The position numbers were made by a program, and so were the translations under genes. From the NCBI RefSeq assembly GCF_001905665.1, contig NZ_LIVX01000001.1:62001-126000 (forward strand): a DNA stretch of 64,000 nucleotides, written 5' to 3'. This document shows, in pieces, positions 1 to 8,407 of this stretch. Under the pieces are notes generated by a model. The model ran no database searches. It was given only the letters and a program-made list of their open reading frames with translations, and was not told where the DNA came from. The number at the start of each line of letters is the position of its first letter. Positions within the stretch are counted from its first letter, which is position 1. This DNA comes from Streptomyces sp. CB02261. Lineage in GTDB: Bacteria; Actinomycetota; Actinomycetes; Streptomycetales; Streptomycetaceae.

Positions 1-2
1 GG

Positions 3-134
3 GAGGGGCGTGCCGTCGAGGTCGCCGACATCGACCGGGCGGTCCGGCTGTCCCGCCGGGTCACCGGACTGACCCTGGCCGCCTGCGCGGGCGGCCGGCT
101 GATCGTGAGCGCGCTGAAGCGGAGGAACGCATGA
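3..134 (+). CDS. cobD: Cobalamin biosynthesis protein CobD/CbiB, C-terminal end (partial)
   Basis: Only the last 43 codons are present; the gene begins left of the window. The frame ends in a TGA that overlaps the cobQ ATG as ATGA. The tail has the hydrophobic helix followed by a basic end (ALKRRNA) expected of the membrane protein that attaches aminopropanol to adenosylcobyric acid, giving cobinamide. The assignment rests on this short tail and on its coupling to cobQ, the preceding step. It could be another small membrane protein, but the context favours CobD. Confidence 0.7.
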   Translation, partial: EGRAVEVADIDRAVRLSRRVTGLTLAACAGGRLIVSALKRRNA

Positions 135-1639
135 GGGGTGGGGGGCTGCTCGTCGCCGGGACCACGTCCGACGCCGGCAAGAGCGTCGTGACGGCCGGCA
201 TCTGCCGCTGGCTGGTCCGCAAGGGCCTGAAGGTGGCGCCGTTCAAGGGACAGAACATGTCCCTCAACTCCTTCGTGACCCGCGAGGGCGCCGAGATCGG
301 GCGGGCCCAGGCCATGCAGGCGCAGGCCGCCCGCGTCGAGCCGACCGCGCTGATGAACCCGGTGCTGCTCAAGCCCGGCAGCGACCGCTCCAGCCAGGTC
401 GTCCTGATGGGCAAGCCGGTCGGCGAACTGTCCGCGCGCGGCTACCACGGGGGGCGGCAGAAGGAGCTGTTCGAGCCGGTCCTCGCCTGCCTGGAGGAGC
501 TGCGGAGCACGTACGACGCGGTGATCTGCGAGGGCGCGGGCAGCCCGGCCGAGATCAACCTGCGGCGCACGGACATCGTGAACATGGGCATCGCCCGGGC
601 CGCGCGGCTGCCCGTGGTCGTGGTCGGGGACATCGACCGGGGCGGGGTCTTCGCCCAGTTCTTCGGCACGACGGCCCTGCTGGGTCCCGAGGACCAGTCG
701 CTCGTCGCCGGGTACCTCGTGAACAAGTTCCGGGGTGACGTGACCCTGCTCGAACCGGGGCTGGACATGCTCCACGGGCTGACCGGGCGCAGGACCTTCG
801 GCGTCCTGCCGTACGCGCACGGGCTCGGCATCGACGAGGAGGACGGGCTGCGGGTCTCGCTGCGCGGCACCGTCCGCGAGTCGGTCGTGGCGCCGCCGGT
901 CGGCGCGGACGTCCTGCGGGTCGCCGTCTGCGCCGTACCGCTGATGTCCAACTTCACGGACGTCGACGCGCTGGCGGCCGAGCCGGGCGTGGTCGTCCGG
1001 TTCGTCGACCGGCCCGAGGAGCTCGTCGACGCCGACCTGGTCGTCGTGCCCGGCACGCGCGGCACGGTGAAGGCGCTGGCGTGGCTGCGGGAGCGGGGCC
1101 TGGCCGACGAGCTGGCCCGGCGCGCGGCCGCGGGGCGGCCGGTGCTCGGCATCTGCGGCGGCTTCCAGGTCCTCGGCGAGCACATCGAGGACGAGGTCGA
1201 GTCGCGGGCGGGCGCCGTCGACGGGCTCGGACTGCTGCCCGTACGGGTCCGGTTCGCGCGCGAGAAGACGCTGGCGCGGCCGGTCGGCGAGGCCCTCGGG
1301 GAGCGCGTGGAGGGCTACGAGATCCACCACGGCGTCGCCTCGGTGGACGGTGGGGAGGCGTTCCTCGACGGGTGCCGGGTCGGCTCCGTGTGGGGCACGC
1401 ACTGGCACGGGTCCCTGGAGAGCGACGGGTTCCGGCGGGCGTTCCTGCGGGAGGTCGCGGCGGCGTCCGGGCGGCGGTTCGTGCCGGCTCCGGACACGTC
1501 GTTCGGCGCGCTGCGGGAGGAGCAGCTCGACCGGCTCGGCGACCTGATCGAGGAACACGCGGACACCGACGCGCTGCTGCGGCTGATCGAGGAGGGCGCC
1601 CCGGCGGGGCTGCCGTTCGTGCCGCCAGGTGCGCCGTGA
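131..1639 (+). CDS. cobQ: Cobyric acid synthase
   Basis: Glutamine-dependent amidase that adds four amide groups to adenosylcobyrinate a,c-diamide to make adenosylcobyric acid, in the cytoplasm. The 502-residue length is normal. The N-terminus carries the dethiobiotin-synthetase-like nucleotide loop GTTSDAGKS. The C-terminal class I glutamine amidotransferase domain has its nucleophile in LGICGGF (Cys342) and a histidine region in GTHWHG. A GGAGG-type ribosome site lies just before the ATG. The start overlaps the cobD stop, so the two are translationally coupled. The next gene starts about 100 bases downstream. Confidence 0.96.
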   Translation: MRGGGLLVAGTTSDAGKSVVTAGICRWLVRKGLKVAPFKGQNMSLNSFVTREGAEIGRAQAMQAQAARVEPTALMNPVLLKPGSDRSSQVVLMGKPVGELSARGYHGGRQKELFEPVLACLEELRSTYDAVICEGAGSPAEINLRRTDIVNMGIARAARLPVVVVGDIDRGGVFAQFFGTTALLGPEDQSLVAGYLVNKFRGDVTLLEPGLDMLHGLTGRRTFGVLPYAHGLGIDEEDGLRVSLRGTVRESVVAPPVGADVLRVAVCAVPLMSNFTDVDALAAEPGVVVRFVDRPEELVDADLVVVPGTRGTVKALAWLRERGLADELARRAAAGRPVLGICGGFQVLGEHIEDEVESRAGAVDGLGLLPVRVRFAREKTLARPVGEALGERVEGYEIHHGVASVDGGEAFLDGCRVGSVWGTHWHGSLESDGFRRAFLREVAAASGRRFVPAPDTSFGALREEQLDRLGDLIEEHADTDALLRLIEEGAPAGLPFVPPGAP

Positions 1640-1736
1640 ACGGGGGCCGGGGCCGTGCGGGCTCGGCCGTCGTGTGCGTCGCGGGACGGCCGTCCCGTGC
1701 GTGGCAGCCGATCGAACTCGAGGAGAGGACCGACCG

Positions 1737-3803
1737 ATGAGCATCCGGTATCCGTTCACCGCCGTCGTCGGCATGGACGATCTGCGGCTCGCGCTGCTGC
1801 TGAACGCCGTCAGCCCCGCCGTGGGCGGTGTGCTCGTGCGGGGGGAGAAGGGGACCGCGAAGTCCACCGCCGTCCGGGCGCTCGCCGATCTGCTGCCGGC
1901 CGTGCCGGTCGTGCCGGGCTGCCGGTTCAGCTGTGACCCGGGCGCGCCCGACCCCGGCTGCCCCGACGGACCGCACGACGACGGCCCCGGCGCCGAACGG
2001 GCCGCGCGGATGGTCGAACTGCCCGTCGGCGCCTCCGAGGACCGGCTCGTCGGCGCGCTCGACATCGAGCGGGCGCTCGCCGAGGGCGTGAAGGCCTTCG
2101 AACCGGGCCTCCTCGCCGACGCGCACCGCGGCATCCTGTACGTCGACGAGGTCAACCTGCTCCACGACCACCTCATCGACCTCCTGCTGGACGCCGCCGC
2201 CATGGGCTCCTCGTACGTCGAGCGCGAGGGCGTCTCCGTACGGCACGCCGCCCGCTTCCTGCTCGTCGGGACCATGAACCCCGAAGAGGGCGAGCTGCGG
2301 CCGCAGTTGCTCGACCGGTTCGGGCTCACGGTGGAGGTCGCCGCGTCGCGCGAGCCCGAGCAGCGGGTCGAGGTCGTCCGGCGGCGGCTCGCCTTCGAGG
2401 ACGACCCGGCCGCGTTCGCGGCGCGCTGGGCGGACGAGGAGACCGCGCTGCGCGGCCGGATCGCCGCCGCCCGCGACCTGCTGCCGCGGGTGGCGCTCGG
2501 GGACGCCGTCCTGCTCCAGATCGCCGCCACCTGCGCCGCCTTCGAGGTGGACGGCATGCGCGCCGACATCGTCATGGCCCGCACCGCGAGCGCGCTCGCC
2601 GCGTGGGCGGGACGCACCGACGTCACCTCCGACGACGTGCGGCAGGCCGCGCTGCTCGCCCTCCCCCACCGGCGGCGGCGCTCGCCCTTCGACGCTCCCG
2701 GCCTCGACGAGGAGAAGCTCGACGAGACCCTGGAGCGGTTCAAGGGCGAGGAGCCCGACGAGGACCCGGAGCCGGACGGCCCGGGCGACGGCGGGCCCGG
2801 GGACGACGGTCCCGGCGGACCGGGTGACGGCGGTCCCGGCGGGGGCATTCCGCCGCAGGGCGAGGGGCCCGCGCCCGAGGACGTCCCGGCCCCCGAGGAG
2901 ACCCCGGAACCCGCGCCCGCCCCGCAGGGCTCCCACCCGGGAGCCGGCGAGCGCGCCGCGGTCAAGGCCGCCGAGCCCTTCCGTACGAAGGTGCTGAGCG
3001 TGCCCGGTCTCGGCGAGGGAGCGGCCGGGCGCCGCTCCCGGGCCCGTACCGAACACGGCCGGACGACCGGGTCCGTACGCCCGCGCGGGGCGCTGACCAA
3101 GCTGCACCTGGCCGCGACCGTGCAGGCCGCCGCCCCGCACCAGAAGGCCCGCGGCCGGACCGGCACCGGGCTCGTGGTGCGGCGGGACGACCTGCGGCAG
3201 GCGACCCGGGAGGGGCGGGAGGGGAACCTGGTCCTGTTCGCCGTGGACGCCTCCGGTTCGATGGCGGCCCGGCAGCGGATGAGCGCCGTCAAGGGCGCCG
3301 TCCTGTCGCTGCTGCTCGACGCCTACCAGCGGCGCGACAAGGTCGGTCTGATCACCTTCCGCGGCCGGGACGCCGAGGTCGCGCTGCCGCCGACCTCGTC
3401 CGTCGACGCGGCCGCCGCGCGCCTGGAGAAGCTCCCGACCGGAGGGCGTACCCCGCTCTCGGCCGGGCTCCTCAAGGCCCATGACGTCCTGCGGGTCGAG
3501 CGGCTCAGGGACCCCTCGCGGCGCCCGCTGCTCGTCGTCGTGACCGACGGGCGGGCCACCGGCGGCGGCGCCGACCCGGTGGCGCTCGCCGCACGCGCGG
3601 CGCGGCTGCACGCCGCCGAGGGCACGGCCTCCGTCGTCGTGGACTGCGAGACCGGACCGGTGCGGCTCGGGCTCGCACGGGAACTCGCCCGCGAACTCGG
3701 CGGCACCGCCGTCACCTTGGACGAGCTGCGGGCCGACTCGATCGCCGGCCTCGTCAGGGACGTACAGGGAAACCGGAACACCACTGCCAGGAGGGCCGCC
3801 TAA
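1737..3803 (+). CDS. Fused AAA ATPase/VWA cobalt (magnesium) chelatase subunit
   Basis: 688-residue ATPase partner of the large CobN chelatase, expected to drive cobalt insertion into hydrogenobyrinate a,c-diamide. It fuses BchI-like and BchD-like parts. An N-terminal AAA+ domain has Walker A GEKGTAKST (residues 36-44) and a Walker B region ILYVDEVN. A Gly/Asp/Pro-rich linker follows at about residues 345-410. A C-terminal von Willebrand A domain has the MIDAS motif DASGSM (Asp504). The reading frame is open upstream to 1629, but the ATG at 1737 is chosen because GAGGAGAG precedes it at normal spacing. The stop overlaps the cobO start as TAATG. CobN is not in the window. Confidence 0.92.
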   Translation: MSIRYPFTAVVGMDDLRLALLLNAVSPAVGGVLVRGEKGTAKSTAVRALADLLPAVPVVPGCRFSCDPGAPDPGCPDGPHDDGPGAERAARMVELPVGASEDRLVGALDIERALAEGVKAFEPGLLADAHRGILYVDEVNLLHDHLIDLLLDAAAMGSSYVEREGVSVRHAARFLLVGTMNPEEGELRPQLLDRFGLTVEVAASREPEQRVEVVRRRLAFEDDPAAFAARWADEETALRGRIAAARDLLPRVALGDAVLLQIAATCAAFEVDGMRADIVMARTASALAAWAGRTDVTSDDVRQAALLALPHRRRRSPFDAPGLDEEKLDETLERFKGEEPDEDPEPDGPGDGGPGDDGPGGPGDGGPGGGIPPQGEGPAPEDVPAPEETPEPAPAPQGSHPGAGERAAVKAAEPFRTKVLSVPGLGEGAAGRRSRARTEHGRTTGSVRPRGALTKLHLAATVQAAAPHQKARGRTGTGLVVRRDDLRQATREGREGNLVLFAVDASGSMAARQRMSAVKGAVLSLLLDAYQRRDKVGLITFRGRDAEVALPPTSSVDAAAARLEKLPTGGRTPLSAGLLKAHDVLRVERLRDPSRRPLLVVVTDGRATGGGADPVALAARAARLHAAEGTASVVVDCETGPVRLGLARELARELGGTAVTLDELRADSIAGLVRDVQGNRNTTARRAA

Positions 3804-4411
3804 TGCCGCAGGGACAGCCGACCGTCGTACCCGACGACGGTCTCACCACCCGCCAGCGCCGCAACCGCGCGCTGGTGATGGTGCACACGGGCGTCGGCAA
3901 GGGCAAGTCGACCGCCGCGTTCGGCATGGCGCTGCGCGCCTGGAACCAGGGCTGGCCCGTCGGGGTGTTCCAGTTCGTCAAGTCCGCCAAGTGGAAGGTC
4001 GGCGAGGAGAACGCCCTCAAGGCGCTCGGCGAGACCGGCAAGGGCGGCACCGTCACCTGGAACAAGATGGGTGAGGGCTGGTCCTGGATCCAGCGCGAGG
4101 TCGCCGAGGGCGAGCAGTCGCACGAGGAGAAGGCCCGCGAGGGCTGGGAGCAGGTCAAGCGGGACCTCGCCGACGAGCGGTACAAGTTCTACGTCCTCGA
4201 CGAGTTCGCCTACCTCCTGCACTGGGGCTGGATCGACGTCAAGGAGGTCGTGGAGGTGCTGCGCGACCGTCCCGGACAGCAGCACGTCGTCATCACCGGC
4301 CGCAACGCGCCGCAGGAGCTCGTCGACTTCGCGGACCTCGTCACCGACATGTCCAAGGTCAAGCACCCGATGGACGCCGGTCAGAAGGGCCAGCGGGGCA
4401 TCGAGTGGTAG
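3803..4411 (+). CDS. cobO: Cob(I)yrinic acid a,c-diamide adenosyltransferase
   Basis: Transfers the 5'-deoxyadenosyl group of ATP to the reduced cobalt of the corrin ring (CobA/CobO/BtuR family). The 202-residue length is normal. The P-loop HTGVGKGKSTAA lies near residue 30, followed by the family features VLDEFAYLL and ITGRNAP. The start overlaps the chelatase stop and the end overlaps the next start by seven bases. The chelatase, cobO and cobB therefore form one tightly coupled run, matching metal insertion, adenosylation and amidation. The residues before the P-loop (about 1-25) form a polar extension common in actinobacterial copies. Confidence 0.96.
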   Translation: MPQGQPTVVPDDGLTTRQRRNRALVMVHTGVGKGKSTAAFGMALRAWNQGWPVGVFQFVKSAKWKVGEENALKALGETGKGGTVTWNKMGEGWSWIQREVAEGEQSHEEKAREGWEQVKRDLADERYKFYVLDEFAYLLHWGWIDVKEVVEVLRDRPGQQHVVITGRNAPQELVDFADLVTDMSKVKHPMDAGQKGQRGIEW

Positions 4412-5805
4412 CACGTCTCGTCATCGCCGCGCCGTCGTCGGGCGCGGGCAAGACCACGGTCGCGACCGGCCTGATGGCCGCGTTCGCCGGCCGTGGCCTG
4501 GCGGTCTCCCCGCACAAGGTCGGACCGGACTACATCGACCCCGGCTACCACGCCCTGGCGACCGGCCGGCCTGGCCGGAACCTCGACGCGTACATGTGCG
4601 GGACGGGGCTGGTCGCGCCGCTCTTCGCGCACGGGGCGCGCGGCTGTGACCTGGCCGTGGTCGAGGGGGTGATGGGCCTGTACGACGGAGCCGCCGACCA
4701 GGGTGAACTGGCCTCCACCGCGCAGGTGTCGAAGCTCCTCAAGGCGCCGGTGGTGCTCGTCGTCGACGCCTCGTCGCAGTCGCGGTCGGTGGCGGCGCTC
4801 GTGCACGGGTTCGCCTCGTGGGACCCGGAGGTGCGGATCGGGGGCGTGATCCTCAACAAGGTCGCGACGGACCGGCACGAGCACCTGCTGCGGGAGGCAC
4901 TCGGGGAGTCCGGCGTGCCGGTGCTCGGGGTGCTGCGGCGGGCTCCGGCCGTCGCGACCCCCTCGCGCCACCTCGGGCTCGTACCGGTGGCCGAGCGGCA
5001 GGCGGCGGCCGTGTCCGCCGTCGCGGCGCAGGCGGAACAGGTTCTCGCCGGGTGCGACATGGAGGCGCTGCTCGCGCTGGCGCGCAGCGCGCCGGAACTG
5101 CACGCCGAGCCGTGGGTGGCCGAGGTCGGGGAGCGGCTGCACGCCTGTGGCTCCGGTGTGCCCACCCGTTCCGCCCCGGCGGAACGCATGCCCAGACCGG
5201 TGGTCGCCGTCGCCGGTGGGGCCGCCTTCACGTTCTCCTATGCCGAGCACGCCGAACTGCTCACCGCCGCCGGGGCCGAGGTCGTCACCTTCGATCCGCT
5301 CAGGGACGAGGCCCTGCCGGAGGGCACGTCCGGGCTCGTCATAGGCGGCGGGTTCCCCGAGATGTACGGGAGCGAGCTGTCCGCCAACGAGCCCCTGCGC
5401 AAGGCCGTCGCCGCGCTCGCCGCCTCCGGGGCGCCCGTCGCCGCCGAGTGCGCCGGGCTGCTGTATCTCGCGCGGTCGCTCGACGGCACCCCCATGTGCG
5501 GGGTGCTCGACGCGGAGGCGCGCATGTCGTCGCGCCTGACGCTCGGCTACCGGGACGCCGTCGCCGTGAGCGACAGCGTGCTCGCGCCCGCCGGGGCGCG
5601 GATGCGGGGGCACGAGTTCCACCGGACGGTCATCGAGCCGGGCGCCGGGGCGTCGGCCGCGTGGGGGCTGCGGCAGCCGGAGCGGCGGGTGGAGGGCTTC
5701 GTCCAGGGGGGTGTGCACGCCAGTTACGTGCACACGCACTGGGCCGGTGCCCCCGAGGTGGCCGCGCGGTTCGTCGGGCGGTGCGCGGGCGGGCCGGTCG
5801 CGTGA
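4405..5805 (+). CDS. cobB: Cobyrinic acid a,c-diamide synthase
   Basis: Glutamine-dependent amidation of the a and c carboxylates of (hydrogeno)cobyrinic acid (CobB/CbiA family). The 466 residues are two-domain. The N-terminal ATP-binding domain contains APSSGAGKTT and HKVGPDYIDPGYH, a CbiA signature. The C-terminal amidotransferase domain has the nucleophile in AAECAGLLYL and the closing HTHWAG. The GTG start at 4405 overlaps the cobO stop. This is the last gene of the coupled run; it converges on the ZIP transporter gene with two bases between the stop codons. Confidence 0.95.
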   Translation: MVARLVIAAPSSGAGKTTVATGLMAAFAGRGLAVSPHKVGPDYIDPGYHALATGRPGRNLDAYMCGTGLVAPLFAHGARGCDLAVVEGVMGLYDGAADQGELASTAQVSKLLKAPVVLVVDASSQSRSVAALVHGFASWDPEVRIGGVILNKVATDRHEHLLREALGESGVPVLGVLRRAPAVATPSRHLGLVPVAERQAAAVSAVAAQAEQVLAGCDMEALLALARSAPELHAEPWVAEVGERLHACGSGVPTRSAPAERMPRPVVAVAGGAAFTFSYAEHAELLTAAGAEVVTFDPLRDEALPEGTSGLVIGGGFPEMYGSELSANEPLRKAVAALAASGAPVAAECAGLLYLARSLDGTPMCGVLDAEARMSSRLTLGYRDAVAVSDSVLAPAGARMRGHEFHRTVIEPGAGASAAWGLRQPERRVEGFVQGGVHASYVHTHWAGAPEVAARFVGRCAGGPVA

Positions 5806-5807
5806 GG

Positions 5808-6536
5808 TCAGCCGCCGGAGACTCCCACCACCAGCCAGATGAAGGCCACGCCCGCCACCGTGCACAGCAGGGTGGAGCGGGCGGGGTGCTCGTGGTGGGC
5901 CTCCGGCAGGATCTCGGCGGCCGCCAGATAGAGCAGGGCGCCGCCGAAGAAGCCCAGATAGCTGCCGAGAAGTTCCTCCGGAAGGGTGAACAGGAGAGTG
6001 GAGGCGGCACCGGCGATCGGGGCGAGGGCGTCCGCGACGAGCATGCCGACGGCCTTGCGGCGGGCGTTCCCGTAGAGGCTCGTGATGGTGAAGGTGTTGA
6101 AGCCGTCGGCGAAGTCGTGGGTGATGACGGCGACGGCGACGGTGGCGCCCATCCCGCCGCCGACCTGGAAGGCGGCGCCGAGGGCGATGCCGTCCATGAG
6201 GCTGTGCAGGACCATCGCGGCGGCCGCGGTGAGCCCGACCTGCGGGACCCTCTCGTCGGCGCCGACCCCGTGTGCCGCACGGCGGACGGCGAGCAGGCGC
6301 TCCACGACATGGGCGAAGAGGAAGCCGCCGACGAAGAGCAGCAGGGCCTCCGGGACGCCGAACACCTCGGTGCCCGCGGCCTCCAGTGCCTCCGGCAGCA
6401 GGTCGAGTCCGACGACGCCGAGCATGAGTCCGCCGGCGAGACCGAGGACGAGGTGGCGCCGGTCGGTGACGCGCCCTGCGACCCAGCCGCCGAAGAGCGT
6501 CATGAGGAACGCGCCGAGCGCGACGACCACTGCCAT
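5808..6536 (-). CDS. ZIP family divalent metal transporter
   Basis: 242-residue polytopic membrane protein with about eight hydrophobic segments. It contains the family metal-site helices HSLMDGIALGAA and HDFADGFNTFT, where His and Asp residues coordinate the ion. The substrate is probably zinc, iron or another divalent metal; cobalt supply for the neighbouring corrin pathway is an attractive guess. The ATG at 6536 gives a membrane start (MAVVVALGAFLMTLFGGW). The frame stays open farther upstream, but that part is low-complexity Arg-rich antisense of the CobE segment. Its start lies seven bases from the first possible start of the opposite gene, leaving no room for separate promoters. Confidence 0.88.
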   Translation of the reverse strand: MAVVVALGAFLMTLFGGWVAGRVTDRRHLVLGLAGGLMLGVVGLDLLPEALEAAGTEVFGVPEALLLFVGGFLFAHVVERLLAVRRAAHGVGADERVPQVGLTAAAAMVLHSLMDGIALGAAFQVGGGMGATVAVAVITHDFADGFNTFTITSLYGNARRKAVGMLVADALAPIAGAASTLLFTLPEELLGSYLGFFGGALLYLAAAEILPEAHHEHPARSTLLCTVAGVAFIWLVVGVSGG

Positions 6537-6542
6537 GGGCCT

Positions 6543-7172
6543 TTGGTACCGGATCGGGGGCCGTCCGCGCACCTCGGTGTCGGGGCAAGGCCGGGGACCC
6601 CGGTGGACGAGGTGCTCGCCCTGGCCGACGCGGTGCTGCGGGAGGCGGGCCTGACGCGCGCCGACGTCCGGTCGCTGGCCACGCTCGACGCCCGTGCGCC
6701 GGAACCGGGTCTCGCGGGGGCGGCGGCGCTTCTCGGCGTGCCGGTGCGGGGGTTCGCGGCCGAGGAGCTGGCGGCCGTCTCCGTACCGCATCCCTCGGCG
6801 CTGCCGCTGGCGGCGACGGGCACGGCGTCGGTGGCGGAGGCGGCGGCACTGCTGGCGGCGGCGGAGGCCGCGCTGCTTGTGGCGGAGGCGGCGGCGCTGC
6901 CGGCGGCGGAGGAGGCCGCGCTGCTTGTGCCGGCGACGGAGGAGGCGCTGCCGGCGGCGGCGGACGGGGCCACGCGGGCGCGTGCGGAGAGGGCCGTCCT
7001 GCTCGTCCCCAAGCGGAAATCCCCGCGCGTAACGTGCGCCCTCGCCGCTTCCGTCCCGTTTCGTCCGAACGAAGACGCCCCAGGCGTACGGTTGTTGCCC
7101 CTGGCGCACGGGTACATCGCAGGCGAGCCCGGCTCACCCCCCACCATCCCCACCCCCCACACGACGGCGGCC
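6543..7172 (+). CDS. CobE/CbiG C-terminal-like segment, in frame with cobC
   Basis: The frame encodes the CobE/CbiG C-terminal fold: GVGARPGTPVDEV at the start, LATLDARAPEPGL, then VSVPHPS, TGTASVAEAAAL and LLVPKRKSPRVTCALA. These are hallmark motifs of the small corrin-pathway protein CobE. An Ala/Glu/Leu repeat interrupts the domain at 6831-6962. Recognisable sequence ends near 7050, but no stop codon follows and the frame runs into cobC. The start is unclear: no ATG or GTG lies before the domain, and only a TTG at 6543 without a ribosome site is available. It may be a fusion, a gene that lost its stop, or a gene with a small 5' error. The family call is good; the gene limits are uncertain. 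Confidence 0.6.
6831..6926 (+). repeat. Two tandem 48-bp repeats inside the CobE-like segment
   Basis: Two adjacent 16-codon units (6831-6878 and 6879-6926) begin GTGGCGGAGGCGGCG and end GCCGCGCTGCTT, with a decayed third unit to about 6962. They insert an Ala/Leu/Glu-rich stretch between TASVAEAAALLAA and the closing LLVPKRKS motif. The period is a multiple of three, so the frame is kept. Slippage expansion is the likely origin. Confidence 0.8.
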
Positions 7173-8231
7173 ATGGACATGCATACGCATACCGACGCCC
7201 ACGACCTGCGCCACCACGGTGACGCCGAGGTCAGGGACGACAAGCTCATCGATCTGGCGGTCAACGTCCGGACGAACACCCCACCCGACTGGTTGCGCGA
7301 GCGCATCACCGACTCCCTGACCGGGCTCGCGGCCTACCCCGACGGCCGGGCCGCGCGGGCGGCGGTCGCCGAGCGGCACGACCTGCCCTCGAACCGGGTG
7401 CTGCTCACGGCCGGCGCGGCGGAGGCCTTCGTGCTGCTCGCGCGGGCGCTGCCGGTCCGCAGACCCGTGGTGGTGCATCCGCAGTTCACCGAGCCGGAGG
7501 CGGCGCTGCGTGACGTCGGCCACGAGGTGGGCCGGGTGCTGCTGCGCGAGGAGGACGGCTTCCTGCTGGACCCGGCGGCGGTCCCGGAGGACGCGGACCT
7601 GGTGGTGATCGGGAACCCCACGAACCCGACGTCCGTGCTGCACCCCGCCGCGTCGATCGCCGCGCTCGCCCGGCCGGGGCGGATCCTGGTGGTGGACGAG
7701 GCGTTCATGGACGCGGTGCCGGGCGAGCGCGAGTCGCTGGCCGGACGGACCGACGTGCCGGGGCTCGTGGTGCTGCGCAGCCTCACCAAGACCTGGGGGC
7801 TCGCCGGGCTGCGGATCGGGTACGTGCTGGCCGAACCGGACACGGTCGCGGCCCTGGAGCGGGCGCAGCCGCTGTGGCCGGTGTCGACGCCGGCCCTGGT
7901 GGCAGCGGAGGCGTGCATGTCGCGGGTGGCGCTGGCGGAGGCCGAGCACGCGGCGCACCGGATCGGGGTGGAGCGGGCCCATCTGCTGGCCGGTCTCGCG
8001 GAGTTCGACGAGGTGCGGACGGTGGAGGGCTCGGAGGGCCCGTTCGTGCTGCTCCGGATCGACGGGGCGGACGTGGTGCGGGAGCGGCTGCGGTCGCTCG
8101 GCTTCGCGGCCCGCCGGGGTGACACGTTCCCGGGGCTGGACCGGAACTGGCTGCGGCTCGCGGTGCGGGAGCGGGCGACGACGAACCGCTTCCTGCAGGC
8201 CCTCGACCAGGCCCTGTTGATGGGCTGCTGA
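7173..8231 (+). CDS. cobC: CobC-type PLP-dependent aminotransferase family protein (threonine-phosphate decarboxylase-like)
   Basis: 352-residue fold-type I PLP enzyme of the histidinol-phosphate aminotransferase/threonine-phosphate decarboxylase group. In corrin pathways it is thought to supply (R)-1-amino-2-propanol phosphate. Visible features are an N-terminal His-rich leader (MHTHTDAHD), the cofactor region VIGNPTNPTS, the DEAFMD loop, and the Schiff-base lysine in SLTKTWGLAGLRIGY. It matches the actinobacterial Rv2231c-like CobC group. The ATG at 7173 is chosen because codon use in the preceding 120 bases (ttt, cca, ttg, tca) is unlike coding DNA here, although the upstream CobE-like frame is continuous with it. 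A strong terminator follows at 8246. Confidence 0.87.
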   Translation: MDMHTHTDAHDLRHHGDAEVRDDKLIDLAVNVRTNTPPDWLRERITDSLTGLAAYPDGRAARAAVAERHDLPSNRVLLTAGAAEAFVLLARALPVRRPVVVHPQFTEPEAALRDVGHEVGRVLLREEDGFLLDPAAVPEDADLVVIGNPTNPTSVLHPAASIAALARPGRILVVDEAFMDAVPGERESLAGRTDVPGLVVLRSLTKTWGLAGLRIGYVLAEPDTVAALERAQPLWPVSTPALVAAEACMSRVALAEAEHAAHRIGVERAHLLAGLAEFDEVRTVEGSEGPFVLLRIDGADVVRERLRSLGFAARRGDTFPGLDRNWLRLAVRERATTNRFLQALDQALLMGC

Positions 8232-8245
8232 CAGCGGACGCGGGT

Positions 8246-8282
8246 CCGGGGAGGGCGACGTCGTCACCGTCGCCCTCCCCGG
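8246..8282. terminator. Intrinsic terminator-like hairpin after cobC
   Basis: A perfect 14-bp stem (left arm CCGGGGAGGGCGAC) encloses a nine-base loop. It begins 14 bases after the cobC stop and sits between convergent genes, so it may serve both. The following 125 bases are C/T-rich on the plus strand and hold no gene. Confidence 0.85.
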
Positions 8283-8407
8283 CCCCCCGGTCCCCTCTCG
8301 TTCCCCCGCGTTCCCTCTGCTTTCCCCCGCTTTCCCCTGGGTGCCCTTACGGGGCCCCGTCCCCTTCTCGGCTCCCCCCGGAGCCTCGGGCCGTCCCCCT
8401 CGGGCCG

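Noticed and set aside
954..3611. 885-codon open frame on the minus strand
   Set aside because: It lies wholly antisense to cobQ and the chelatase gene, is Arg/Pro/Gly-rich and shows no family motif; it is a GC-driven shadow.
4381..7137. 918-codon minus-strand frame
   Set aside because: It covers cobO end, cobB and the ZIP/CobE junction in antisense with long Pro/Arg runs and no domain.
7021..7172. Cobalamin riboswitch before cobC
   Set aside because: No B12-box-like core or conserved helices could be found; only short hairpins.
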